Positions 14,672 through 23,542 of a stretch of 64,000 nt of DNA are shown piece by piece. The notes under the pieces were generated by a model. The model was not told where the DNA came from, ran no database searches, and worked only from the letters and a program-made list of their open reading frames with translations. The position numbers were made by a program, and so were the translations under genes. How positions within the stretch are numbered: the first letter of the stretch is position 1; every line of letters starts with the position of its first letter. The DNA is from Lachnospiraceae bacterium (lineage in GTDB: Bacteria > Bacillota > Clostridia > Lachnospirales > Lachnospiraceae): assembly GCA_014804695.1 (NCBI GenBank), contig JAAUZJ010000010.1, forward strand, positions 186,933 to 250,932. The letters run 5' to 3'.

Positions 14672-17554
14672 TTAATCAGCATTTATGGAACCGCCTTCAA
14701 GTGTTCCGGCAGTACCTGTAATGATTTCGCTTTCATCTGCAAGACCATAGTAGTATTTATAGATTTCCCTTCCTATCTGCGCCGCGTAGTCCGAGGTATA
14801 ACCGTTGGCGACACGTACGACAACGCTGATTTCGGGGTTTTCATAAGGGGCATAGCTGACAAAGAGCGCATGGTTTGGACGTGAAGAACTTTCCTGTGCG
14901 GTACCTGTCTTTCCGGCAACATTTACACCCAGATCAGAATAATAGGCTTTACCCTCTACAACCCTTCTCATTCCGGTATGGATCGAATTCCAGTAAGACG
15001 CATCCATATCAATCTGGTTACGCACCTGTGCATGATTCTCCTGCGTTTCCTCGCCGTTATAATTTGTAATCTTATCTATTAATGTTAAATTATAGCATGT
15101 TCCGCTATTGGCGACAGTCGTAAGATATCGCGCAAGCCCCACTGTGGTATAGTTGTTACGGCCTTGTCCGATTGCGGAACGTACAGAGTCAGTATCCGAA
15201 ATCTCAGGCTCATATTCTTCAATTTCAACGCCGCTGGTCTCAGACAGACCATACATATCCGCATATTTGGCCAGTTTATTAAGTCCTACGTCACTGTTAT
15301 ATGTGTCTCCCACAATACCAAGTCTGTAGCCTACTTCGTAAAAGAACCAGTTGCATGAATGCTGTATGCCGCCAGCCACATTTAAGGAGCCATGAGCGCC
15401 ACCACCACTTAATGCTATCCAGCATCTTGGTTCAGGCTTAATTTTATCAAAAGTGCCCACGCAGGTTATTGTGTCTGTAGTGGAAATTACATTTTCCATA
15501 AGTCCTGCGGTTGATGAAACCATCTTGAAAGTTGAACCGGGTGCCGTTCTTTGCTGCGTCGCATAATTAAGAAGCGGACGCGATAAGTCATTTCTAAGAC
15601 TTGCATAATAATTGGCGTCTACGCCGTTTGCCATCTTGTTATTATCATAGCTCGGATATGATACAAGTGCAAGCACATCTCCCGTATTTACGTCTGTAAT
15701 TACAATTGAGCCGGAATAAGGATCAAGCGCAAGCTGCGCCGGCGTAATATCAAGGTTTCTGATTCTGTTTGTCATAAACACGTATGGCGTAATGGAACCG
15801 TTCTCGAATCTCCTGGCTTCTTCTTCATCCACTTCAACGATATTCTGCTCCATGAGAATAGAACAGATCTGTCTTCCGCTCAGCTCATCATTATTGATCA
15901 TATACCGATAAATTTTATCCTCAAAACCGGTATCAGTATCAAGTTCGTTAAAAATATAACTAATGATCTTATCATATATTTCCTGGGAATCCGAATACTG
16001 TGAAACTATGTCTAACTTCGAGACGTCTATCCAGTTTCTTGCAATACAGTAATTCAGATACTCATTTAAACTGATTACTTCTTCCTTTGTCCATGCAAGA
16101 TAAGTTTCATCTTCCTTATCTACTTCTTTTTCTAAAACAACATTCTTATCATAGAGCATAGACATTATAAAGCTCTCATACGCCTGATATTCCTTAGTAA
16201 GCGCATTGTATGGAGTGCAGGTCTCTTTAAGTTCTGTTCGTAATCTGTCAAAGATACCGGCCTTTTTTGCAAGATAAGCCTCATTTACGGCCGTTTCGGT
16301 TTCCTGGGCATACTTTGAAGTGAAATGGCTGGTACTTATTATGTTATTTTCAATACATGCATAGTAAACATCATAAATCGGAATAACAATATTGCTGCTT
16401 CCATTTTCCGGTGGAACATATTCTTTGATATTCTGTATTTTGTCCAAAAGTATGGCGGCAATATTGGCCTCGAGAATATTGTATGCGGCCTTCTGCAATT
16501 CCGAATCAATTGTCAGATAAATATGGTCTCCGGCAATTGCTTCAACCCTGTCGCTGGTTGAAATCACTTTTCCAAGGTTGTCCACATAGACGGTCTCGGA
16601 ACCCTTAGTGCCCTGAAGATACATCTCCATTGAAGCTTCGATACCGGATTTACCTACTGTATCATTTAAGTCATATGTCGGATTCTCTTCTTGAAGAGTT
16701 TTTAATTCATCGCTGGATACTTTTCCTGTATAACCTAGAATCTGCGAAAGGTAGATACTATCGTTATATTTACGTATAGTACCCTCGGCAATGGCTACTC
16801 CGTCAAGCGCATCCGAATTCTCCATTACAATTGCAACGGTTTCCTGTGAAACGTTGTTAGCTACCGTAGTTGCAATGTATTTCTGATAGCTGTTGGCGCT
16901 CATGGCATAACGGATGGTAATGATCTTTAAGACCTCTTCTTTGGTATAACCAAGACCTTCCACGAAGCTGTCCCTGTCTTCCTCATCCTCATAATCTCCA
17001 ATGCCGTAGCGCGAAGTTCCGGATAAATATTTAATTACCTCATCAGGAGTAGCATCTTTTTCCTTTTCCTGAAGGTCATCTATATATGCATGTCCGTAAA
17101 CATCCGCAAGAAAACGCAGAAGCTGGGTGCCTTCAAGATTAAACTGATAATTATTGCTGCTGTCTAATACAATGTCAAAGTCATTGATGATATTATCTCC
17201 GTTTTTTTCAATCATCTGTATCAGTTTATATATGGTATTATTCAAATTGGCATTTTTCTTACGTCCTGACTCATAAACATCTTCAATGGTAACCGAGTAT
17301 GCAAGCTCGTTATAAGCTAATAGCTTTCCGTTTCTGTCATATATATTTCCTCTGGTAGACGGTATTGTCTTTCCCTTGGTGATCATTAATTGAAAATTGT
17401 CGGAGTATTCCGCCCCGTTGACAATTTGCAGTTGAAATATCGTATATATAAGATAGCTACCAAGGCCGGTCATGATCAGTAAAAGTATGATCAGTCTGGC
17501 TGTTACCATATTGAATATGTTTTCCCTGAGACTCTCCCATATTCGCTCAAACAA
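14672..17554 (-). CDS. mrdA: Penicillin-binding protein 2, elongation transpeptidase with large insertion
   Basis: Class B PBP that cross-links peptidoglycan with RodA. A single N-terminal helix (about 18-40) precedes the dimerisation domain (STRGNIYDRNGKLLAYNE, about 66-83). Active-site motifs are S674-K677 (PGSTFK), S733-C-N735 and K882-T-G (AGKTGTAQ). At 960 aa it is about 300 residues longer than typical PBP2; roughly residues 365-600 are an acidic helical insertion between the dimerisation and transpeptidase parts, a form seen in Lachnospiraceae. Its start overlaps the mreD stop by 8 bp. Confidence 0.93.
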   Translation of the reverse strand: MFERIWESLRENIFNMVTARLIILLLIMTGLGSYLIYTIFQLQIVNGAEYSDNFQLMITKGKTIPSTRGNIYDRNGKLLAYNELAYSVTIEDVYESGRKKNANLNNTIYKLIQMIEKNGDNIINDFDIVLDSSNNYQFNLEGTQLLRFLADVYGHAYIDDLQEKEKDATPDEVIKYLSGTSRYGIGDYEDEEDRDSFVEGLGYTKEEVLKIITIRYAMSANSYQKYIATTVANNVSQETVAIVMENSDALDGVAIAEGTIRKYNDSIYLSQILGYTGKVSSDELKTLQEENPTYDLNDTVGKSGIEASMEMYLQGTKGSETVYVDNLGKVISTSDRVEAIAGDHIYLTIDSELQKAAYNILEANIAAILLDKIQNIKEYVPPENGSSNIVIPIYDVYYACIENNIISTSHFTSKYAQETETAVNEAYLAKKAGIFDRLRTELKETCTPYNALTKEYQAYESFIMSMLYDKNVVLEKEVDKEDETYLAWTKEEVISLNEYLNYCIARNWIDVSKLDIVSQYSDSQEIYDKIISYIFNELDTDTGFEDKIYRYMINNDELSGRQICSILMEQNIVEVDEEEARRFENGSITPYVFMTNRIRNLDITPAQLALDPYSGSIVITDVNTGDVLALVSYPSYDNNKMANGVDANYYASLRNDLSRPLLNYATQQRTAPGSTFKMVSSTAGLMENVISTTDTITCVGTFDKIKPEPRCWIALSGGGAHGSLNVAGGIQHSCNWFFYEVGYRLGIVGDTYNSDVGLNKLAKYADMYGLSETSGVEIEEYEPEISDTDSVRSAIGQGRNNYTTVGLARYLTTVANSGTCYNLTLIDKITNYNGEETQENHAQVRNQIDMDASYWNSIHTGMRRVVEGKAYYSDLGVNVAGKTGTAQESSSRPNHALFVSYAPYENPEISVVVRVANGYTSDYAAQIGREIYKYYYGLADESEIITGTAGTLEGGSINAD

Positions 17555-18065
17555 ACTTCTTTTCTCTCCTTTTTTCCCCTTGCTCCAATTTGCGGTGTGC
17601 CCACAAAATTATAGGATATAAAAACAGTGTTATTACAATCGTGTATACAATTTCCGGTAAGATAATATGAACCAGATAATACTTAAAATCCATTCTGCCG
17701 CGTAAAAGAAACAAAATAACATAACAGGTTATACCGTAGAAAAAGTCACTGAAAAGTATAAGCGAGATCGGCAGTTTTATATCTTCCGGATAAAAAATAG
17801 TACAGAACTTCCCGTTAGCATAGCCTATATACATGTAAAGCAGCGCATAAAAGCCTATTACCGAACCAAAGAAGATATCAATTAGCAGCCCGCCGAAAAA
17901 ACCAATCAGCATGCCGCTTCTTTCACCATTCATAAATCCGAAAGACGCTGTCAGGATGATGATCAGGTTAGGTACGATTCCGGCAAACGCTAGTGCACGA
18001 AAAAACGTACACTGCAACAGAAAGCATACAAAAATGAAAAGAGCTGTTACAATCACGCGTCTCAT
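17547..18065 (-). CDS. mreD: Rod shape-determining membrane protein MreD
   Basis: Small polytopic protein (172 aa, about five helices) of the elongasome. Features are the N-terminal helix RRVIVTALFIFVCFLLQCTF and the FFGGLLIDIFFGSVIGFYAL segment typical of MreD. It lies 5 bp after mreC and overlaps PBP2 by 8 bp, pointing to translational coupling. Confidence 0.92.
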   Translation of the reverse strand: MRRVIVTALFIFVCFLLQCTFFRALAFAGIVPNLIIILTASFGFMNGERSGMLIGFFGGLLIDIFFGSVIGFYALLYMYIGYANGKFCTIFYPEDIKLPISLILFSDFFYGITCYVILFLLRGRMDFKYYLVHIILPEIVYTIVITLFLYPIILWAHRKLEQGEKRREKKFV

Positions 18066-18070
18066 ACGGC

Positions 18071-18940
18071 TTACCCCTCAATCTCCTGTTTTGTTTCCAA
18101 AATGACAAGCACTTCTTCTATATGTTCAAAATCTACTGCCGGAGTTAAATAACCGGATTTAGTAAGATTATTTGAGTCCCTGTTTATTTCGCTGATGTAT
18201 CCGATCAATATTCCGGGAAGATATTTATCACTTATATTAGAGGTTACTATTTTATCTCCCTCAACCACAACGTCATCACTGTCTATGAGCTGTTCAAAAG
18301 AGATAACTCCTGATGCATATAATTTTAAATCTCCGGATACGATCATATTATCAGAGCTTGATAAAACCATTGCGCTGACGTTGGAATCATCGGCAATTAT
18401 GGCTTTGACTTTAGCCCAGTTAGGACCTATATCAACAATACGTCCAACCAATCCGCTTCCTGCCATAACGTTCATATCTACTGCAAGAGCGTCATCTGAT
18501 CCTTTATTAATTGTAAAAGAATAAAACCAGTTTCCGCCATCCCTTGCAATGATCCTGGCACCGACCTTTTCATATTCGTCATACTGCGAATCCAGCTTAT
18601 AGAGCTCTCTTAAATTCGTAAGCTCATATCTGTCCTGCTGTAATCTGGTATTTTCTATGGTAAGCTCTGCTATCTGTTCATTTAATGATTCGTTCTCCGC
18701 AATTAAATCCCTAATCTGCCCAAGCTCTTTAGAACGGCTGCGAAGAAAACTTCCGGCGGAACTGATGCCCTCTGCAAACGGGACCACCGTATATCCGGCG
18801 ATTGAATTTAAAGGACCGCTGAATATTGTTGTGTTAAAGGTAAGCAGAACCATGCCGGTACATAATATTGTTAAAATAAAAAGGAGATATTTACTCGGCA
18901 GAGTAAATTTTTCTCCCTTTCTTTTTAAAACTGGACTCAT
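18071..18940 (-). CDS. mreC: Rod shape-determining protein MreC
   Basis: Bitopic elongasome scaffold. One membrane helix (about 18-36) is followed by a coiled coil (about 70-112; AENESLNEQIAELTIENTRL) and two beta-barrel domains, including GRIVDIGPNWAKVKAI. Length 289 aa is normal. The ATG overlaps the mreB stop as ATGA. Confidence 0.95.
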   Translation of the reverse strand: MSPVLKRKGEKFTLPSKYLLFILTILCTGMVLLTFNTTIFSGPLNSIAGYTVVPFAEGISSAGSFLRSRSKELGQIRDLIAENESLNEQIAELTIENTRLQQDRYELTNLRELYKLDSQYDEYEKVGARIIARDGGNWFYSFTINKGSDDALAVDMNVMAGSGLVGRIVDIGPNWAKVKAIIADDSNVSAMVLSSSDNMIVSGDLKLYASGVISFEQLIDSDDVVVEGDKIVTSNISDKYLPGILIGYISEINRDSNNLTKSGYLTPAVDFEHIEEVLVILETKQEIEG

Positions 18941-19947
18941 TTACTCATTCCTTCTATTGCATAAGCTACTGATTTGTAATTGACGTCGTTTATTATCTTA
19001 CCAAGACCTAAGGCTACGCTTTCGATAGGATGTTCTGAGATATTTACCTTAAGTCCGGTTCCCTTACTCATAAGCTGCGAAAGTTTTCCAACCTGTGAAG
19101 CACCGCCTGTAAGGTATATTCCGTGTCTGTAAATATCAGCGGCAAGTTCTGGCGGAGTACGTTCCAGAATAACTTTTATATTATCAATGATCGTATTAAA
19201 ATGTTCAGTCATACATTCATCAACAAGCGATATGGGAATCTCACGCTCTACAGGAAGTCCTGTTACGATATCGCGGCCATATACAACCGCTCCGCTATTT
19301 TGCTCGGATAACTCGTTTAGCGCAATTTTAACATTTTCGGCAGTCTTACCGCCTATAATGAGATTGTATTCCCGTCGTACAGCGCTTTTGACAGCTTCGT
19401 CAAACTTCTTTCCTCCAACCTTAATAAGCTTGCTAAGGACAATTCCGCCAAGCGACAAAATAGAAATTTCCGTAGTGTCGAAGCCCACATTGACAACCAA
19501 AACGCCTTGTGAATTTTTTACGTCTATTCCCAGTCCAAGACCGTCTGCTATAGCCTTATCCACGACCATAACCCTTTTGGCTTTTACATTGGACTCTTTA
19601 ATTAAATCCTTAAAGGCACGTTTCTCAACTTCCGTCACATCCCAGGGAACCGCAATATAATAGTCGGCAGGCCGTATATTTCCTTTCATAAGATCGACCA
19701 TGAAAAATTTTATCAGAGTCTCCATGTTCTGAATATCGGCAATAACGCCGTTATTCAAAGGATAAGTAATATTGATATTACCCGGAGTTTTCTCATACAT
19801 TTCAAAAGCCGAATTTCCGTATGCAAAAATATTGCGCTTATTTTCGATTGCAATCATGTTCTTTTCTACCAGAACACTGTCGTCTGTCCGGTTATATATT
19901 TTAATATTGCTCGTTCCTAAATCAATTCCAAATGCATAATTAGCCAA
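18937..19947 (-). CDS. mreB: Actin-like rod shape-determining protein MreB
   Basis: Bacterial actin that guides elongation-phase wall synthesis. Nucleotide-binding motifs are FGIDLGTSNIKIY (phosphate 1), VVNVGFDTTEIS (phosphate 2) and YLTGGASQV (adenosine). The initiation codon is TTG at 19947 with AAAGGAG upstream; no ATG fits. Length 336 aa is normal. It could be an Mbl or MreBH paralogue, but its place before mreC-mreD supports MreB. Confidence 0.94.
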   Translation of the reverse strand: MANYAFGIDLGTSNIKIYNRTDDSVLVEKNMIAIENKRNIFAYGNSAFEMYEKTPGNINITYPLNNGVIADIQNMETLIKFFMVDLMKGNIRPADYYIAVPWDVTEVEKRAFKDLIKESNVKAKRVMVVDKAIADGLGLGIDVKNSQGVLVVNVGFDTTEISILSLGGIVLSKLIKVGGKKFDEAVKSAVRREYNLIIGGKTAENVKIALNELSEQNSGAVVYGRDIVTGLPVEREIPISLVDECMTEHFNTIIDNIKVILERTPPELAADIYRHGIYLTGGASQVGKLSQLMSKGTGLKVNISEHPIESVALGLGKIINDVNYKSVAYAIEGMSK

Positions 19948-19975
19948 AGTAAGTTACTCCTTTCATACATTCCGT

Positions 19976-20683
19976 CTAGTTAATTAAATTACTTTCCTTG
20001 AAACTGAAATAACTGTTATCTCCTATAATGATGTGATCCAGCAAGGAAATATCTATTGTCTTTCCGATATCTGCGATCCTTTGGGTGATATCTATATCGT
20101 TACTGCTCGGCGCCGGATTTCCGCCCGGATGATTGTGCAAAAGCATAATATATGCCGCCTGTGAGCGGAATGCGCTGATATAGACCTCTCTTGGGGATAA
20201 GAGGGAAGCGTTTGATGTTCCCTTTGAAATCAGCTGCTCTTCAATCAGATGCAGCCCCGAATCCAAAAGTATGAGCATAATATGCTCTACTTTTTCATGA
20301 CGAAATCTTTCCATATAGTAGTCAGCAACTGAATACGGCTCAGTAAATTTAAGACAATCTCTGGCTCTGGTCTGTGCCATTCTGGTACAAAGCTCTGCAA
20401 GCGCTTTGAGCTTAACTGCCTTAACTTTGCCTATGCCTTTTACATCCATGAGTTCACGCAGCGGAATCTGATACAGCCCAAGCAGACCGTTACCATATTT
20501 TCCAGCAGTCTTAAGCACTTCTTCACCAAGTTCCCTTGCACTCATATCGGGTGTTCCGGTTCTTATGATGATTGCAAGAAGCTCAGAATCCGTAAGCGTC
20601 TCCGCACCATAGGAAATAAATTTCTCATATGGAAGATTCTTCATCCCATCATTATCATTGTTCTCATACTTAACTAATTTCAT
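19976..20683 (-). CDS. radC: RadC/JAB-domain protein
   Basis: UPF0758 family protein with an N-terminal helix-hairpin-helix region (about 60-90; LRELMDVKGIGKVKAVKLKA) and a C-terminal JAMM-like metalloprotease domain (LLHNHPGGNPAPSSNDIDIT, with the HxH and D ligands). Its cellular role is unsettled despite the DNA-repair name. It is upstream of mreB, the usual Firmicutes radC-mreBCD order. The start at 20683 follows GAGGTTGA. Confidence 0.92.
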   Translation of the reverse strand: MKLVKYENNDNDGMKNLPYEKFISYGAETLTDSELLAIIIRTGTPDMSARELGEEVLKTAGKYGNGLLGLYQIPLRELMDVKGIGKVKAVKLKALAELCTRMAQTRARDCLKFTEPYSVADYYMERFRHEKVEHIMLILLDSGLHLIEEQLISKGTSNASLLSPREVYISAFRSQAAYIMLLHNHPGGNPAPSSNDIDITQRIADIGKTIDISLLDHIIIGDNSYFSFKESNLIN

Positions 20684-20734
20684 TCAACCTCTTTCCCGAC
20701 AGTAAATTCTCTCCTGAATTTTACATGGGCCAGG

Positions 20735-20760
20735 TAATTGCAAAATTGTTTGCGCAATTA
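20735..20760. repeat. Short TAATTGC...GCAATTA hairpin before radC
   Basis: Terminal arms TAATT and AATTA plus inner arms GCAAA and TTTGC form a bulged hairpin between DUF4321 and radC. Its ends match those of the hairpin at 47114-47148 and the outermost arms of R1 copy 1. Confidence 0.4.
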
Positions 20761-20781
20761 TCTATATGTGAGGTAAAACTT

Positions 20782-21024
20782 TTAAATAAAGCGATAAATA
20801 ATAATCGCCAAAATTATGCCAATAATGCTGGCTACCGTAATTTTAATAGAGAGTCCGAATGTAATACACAATATACCTAAATCTAACACAACAGGCGAGG
20901 ACAGACCGAATGACTGTCCGTAATTCAGCCAGTCAACAGGTAAAACACTGCCGATAAATCCGCCGATAACGATACCTGCCAATATTAATAAAAAACAAGC
21001 CCAACTATTTTTATTCATATCCAA
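20782..21024 (-). CDS. DUF4321 small membrane protein
   Basis: 80-aa protein with two hydrophobic helices (about 8-28 and 45-78) and the family signature GGFIGSVLP. Function unknown. It is the first gene of the transcription unit leading into radC-mre, with a promoter at 21081-21109. The frame begins with TTG at 21024, 5 nt after AAGGA; an ATG at 21018 is the alternative start. Confidence 0.8.
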   Translation of the reverse strand: MDMNKNSWACFLLILAGIVIGGFIGSVLPVDWLNYGQSFGLSSPVVLDLGILCITFGLSIKITVASIIGIILAIIIYRFI

Positions 21025-21080
21025 TCATGTCCTTCGTAGGTCTATATTTTGTGTTTATGGACAACCCCTACACTTTATCT

Positions 21081-21109
21081 ATTCTATCACAATATTTTTT
21101 TAATGTATA
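21081..21109 (-). promoter_or_regulatory. Promoter candidate for DUF4321-radC-mre
   Basis: Minus strand TATACA, 17-nt spacer, TAGAAT. It lies between the terminator candidate at 21171-21194 and the DUF4321 start, giving a leader of about 50 nt, a sensible place for an operon start. Confidence 0.45.
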
Positions 21110-21170
21110 CAAAATTTGGTAAAAATATTATGTTAATTATTTATAAAAATATTTGTTGCTAACCTAAAAT

Positions 21171-21194
21171 CAGCCCTACCTTGAGATAGGGCTG
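21171..21194 (-). terminator. Terminator after the PLP lyase gene
   Basis: Arms CAGCCCTA and TAGGGCTG pair perfectly over 8 bp around an 8-nt loop, and ATTTTAGG follows on the minus strand. It lies 30 bp beyond the stop of the PLP-dependent gene. Confidence 0.7.
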
Positions 21195-21223
21195 TAAATT
21201 ATTTTCAATGCACTTAATTTTCT

Positions 21224-22510
21224 TTATAAGTTGACAACCCCACAGTCAATAAGACTCTGCAGAGATTTAAGTATCCCAAGCTTCGCATGAGGCCAAGTGA
21301 GGCCGCCCTGAAAATAAACCGCATAAGGAGGTTTTATCGGGCCATCTGCACTAAGTTCGATTGATGAACCGGAAACAAAGGCTCCTGCAGCCATTATAAC
21401 CTGTGAATCATAGCCAGGCATATCCCATGGCTGCGGGGTGACATAACTGTCTACAGAGGCAGCCGCTTGAATACCCTGACAGAATGCAATAACTCCTTCC
21501 GGTTTTCCAAAAGTAACCGCCTGAATGATATCGTGTCTTTCTTCGGTCGCATTTGGTACTACAGAGAAACCGAGTTTTTCATATATGTTAGCTGCAAAAA
21601 TTGCGCCTTTTAATGCGCTTGCTGTAACGGTTGGGGCAAGAAAGAGCCCCTGATAAAAAGATGACATCACGCCAAGCGAAGCGCCGACTTCCTTACCAAG
21701 ACCTGGGGACGTCAAACGATAAGCAGCATTTTCCACACATTCTCTTTTTCCCGCAATATAACCGCCAATAGGAGCCAGACCACCGCCCGGATTTTTGATC
21801 AAAGAACCGACTACCATATCGGCACCTACATCACTGGGCTCTGTTAATTCCACAAATTCACCGTAGCAGTTATCAACCATACAGATTGTATCCGGCTTAA
21901 TTTTTTTAATAAAGGTAATCAACTCTCCTATTTTTTCGACTGAAAGAGTAGGTCTTGTCTGATAGCCTTTGGAACGCTGTATTGTCACAAGCTTGGTCTT
22001 TTCATTTATAGCCGCGCGTATTGCATCGTAATCAAAACCACCGTCGTCTAATAAATCTACCTGCTTGTACGAAATGCCATATTCCTTAAGCGAACCCTTA
22101 GAGGGACGGATGCCGATGACTTCCTCAAGCGTATCGTACGGTTTACCCACCGGAGACAATAACTCATCTCCCGGCCTGAGGTTACTAAGCAGCGCAAGCG
22201 CAAGCGCATGAGTACCACAGGTTATCTGAGGCCGCACCAGAGCATCCTCAGTATTAAAAACCTTAGCATAAACGCTCTCTAACGTATCCCTTCCTAAATC
22301 ATTATAACCATAACCCGTAGTGCCAAGTAGGCAAGCTTCACTGACACGACACTCCTGCATGGCATTTATTACTTTTAGCTGGTTATATTCAGCAGTTTCG
22401 TCAATTTTGGCAAAACGTGGCTGCAGAGAAGTTAGAATTTCGTCTGCAAAGGTTAGGACTTTGTCTGATATGTTGAATTTGGAGTAGATTTTGTACGTTT
22501 TTTCGTTCAT
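21224..22510 (-). CDS. PLP-dependent methionine gamma-lyase family protein
   Basis: Fold type I PLP enzyme of the family labelled methionine gamma-lyase or aluminium resistance protein (YnbB-like). The PLP lysine is in GSLIKNPGGGLAPIGGYIAG. Other typical features are the TTGYGYNDLGRDTLE and DNCYGEFVE segments. Length 428 aa is usual. In Firmicutes it commonly sits beside miaA and mutL, as here (82 bp after miaA). The physiological substrate is not established by sequence. Confidence 0.85.
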   Translation of the reverse strand: MNEKTYKIYSKFNISDKVLTFADEILTSLQPRFAKIDETAEYNQLKVINAMQECRVSEACLLGTTGYGYNDLGRDTLESVYAKVFNTEDALVRPQITCGTHALALALLSNLRPGDELLSPVGKPYDTLEEVIGIRPSKGSLKEYGISYKQVDLLDDGGFDYDAIRAAINEKTKLVTIQRSKGYQTRPTLSVEKIGELITFIKKIKPDTICMVDNCYGEFVELTEPSDVGADMVVGSLIKNPGGGLAPIGGYIAGKRECVENAAYRLTSPGLGKEVGASLGVMSSFYQGLFLAPTVTASALKGAIFAANIYEKLGFSVVPNATEERHDIIQAVTFGKPEGVIAFCQGIQAAASVDSYVTPQPWDMPGYDSQVIMAAGAFVSGSSIELSADGPIKPPYAVYFQGGLTWPHAKLGILKSLQSLIDCGVVNL

Positions 22511-22591
22511 GTTTGTTGTGCCTTTCTATTTGATTTAATGCATAATTTATGGTGGCTCTAACAATGCTCGACCTCGTGCCTTGAGATGCAC

Positions 22592-23542
22592 CTAACCAAT
22601 CCCTTTCTCCGCCAATACCTTCATGATATATTCAAGAATCAACTCATTTTGCCTAAAATCCTGCCTTGAAATATGAATCGTATCCGCCTCCCTGCGAAAC
22701 CACGTAAGCTGCCTCTTGGCAAAATGCCTTGTGTCGCGTTTGATTCTGTATACGGCGTCTTCAAGTGTGCATTTTCCGTCCAGATAATCTAAAATTTCTT
22801 TATAGCCAAGTCCCTGCATGGAGACCATATCACTGGTGCAGCCCATTTCTTTTAAGGATTTTACTTCATCTATAAGGCCGTTTTCAAGCATGATATCTAC
22901 GCGCTTGTCGATTTTTTCATATAAGATAGCCCTGTCGTCATCCAGAACAAAGTAGGCAAAGTTATATGGTGAAGTTTTTTCACGCTGTTCCTTGTTGTGC
23001 TCTGAAATCGGTTTACCTGTTTTTTCATAAAATTCAATGGCGCGGATTACGCGTTTTATATTGTTGGCATGGATAATTTTGCAGGATTCAGGATCGATGC
23101 TTCTAAGTCTCTCAAATAGGGCATCTGCACCTTTTTCTCTGGCAAAGTCCTCTAGATCCGAGCGGAATGTCTCATCCTCTTCACTTTCCGTAAAATCTAT
23201 ATCATAGAGAACCGACTGTATATAAAAGCCGGTGCCGCCAACTAGAATCGGAATTTTGCCCTTGGCATATATGCTCTTCATAGCAGCCTTTGCAAGAGTT
23301 TGGAACTTTACAACGTGAAAGTCTTCGCAGGGCTCTAAAATGTCGATCAGATGATGCTCTATGCCGTTCATTTCTTCACGCGTTATTTTTGCAGAGCCTA
23401 TATCCATGTGTTTGTAGACCTGCATGGAATCAGCGGAAATTATTTCTCCGTCTATGGCCTTGGCTAAGGAAATTGAAAGTTCTGATTTGCCGACTGCTGT
23501 AGGACCTGTTAAAATGATCAGAGGTTTTTTATCGCTCATCAT
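22592..23542 (-). CDS. miaA: tRNA dimethylallyltransferase
   Basis: Adds the dimethylallyl group to N6 of A37 in tRNAs reading UNN codons; MiaB, also encoded here, then methylthiolates it. Features are the P-loop GPTAVGKSEL and DSMQVYKHMDIGSAK. The C-terminal part has DTRHFAKRQLTWFRRE. The ATGATG start overlaps the mutL stop, so 23542 or 23539 are both possible starts and translation is probably coupled to mutL. Confidence 0.96.
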   Translation of the reverse strand: MMSDKKPLIILTGPTAVGKSELSISLAKAIDGEIISADSMQVYKHMDIGSAKITREEMNGIEHHLIDILEPCEDFHVVKFQTLAKAAMKSIYAKGKIPILVGGTGFYIQSVLYDIDFTESEEDETFRSDLEDFAREKGADALFERLRSIDPESCKIIHANNIKRVIRAIEFYEKTGKPISEHNKEQREKTSPYNFAYFVLDDDRAILYEKIDKRVDIMLENGLIDEVKSLKEMGCTSDMVSMQGLGYKEILDYLDGKCTLEDAVYRIKRDTRHFAKRQLTWFRREADTIHISRQDFRQNELILEYIMKVLAEKGIG

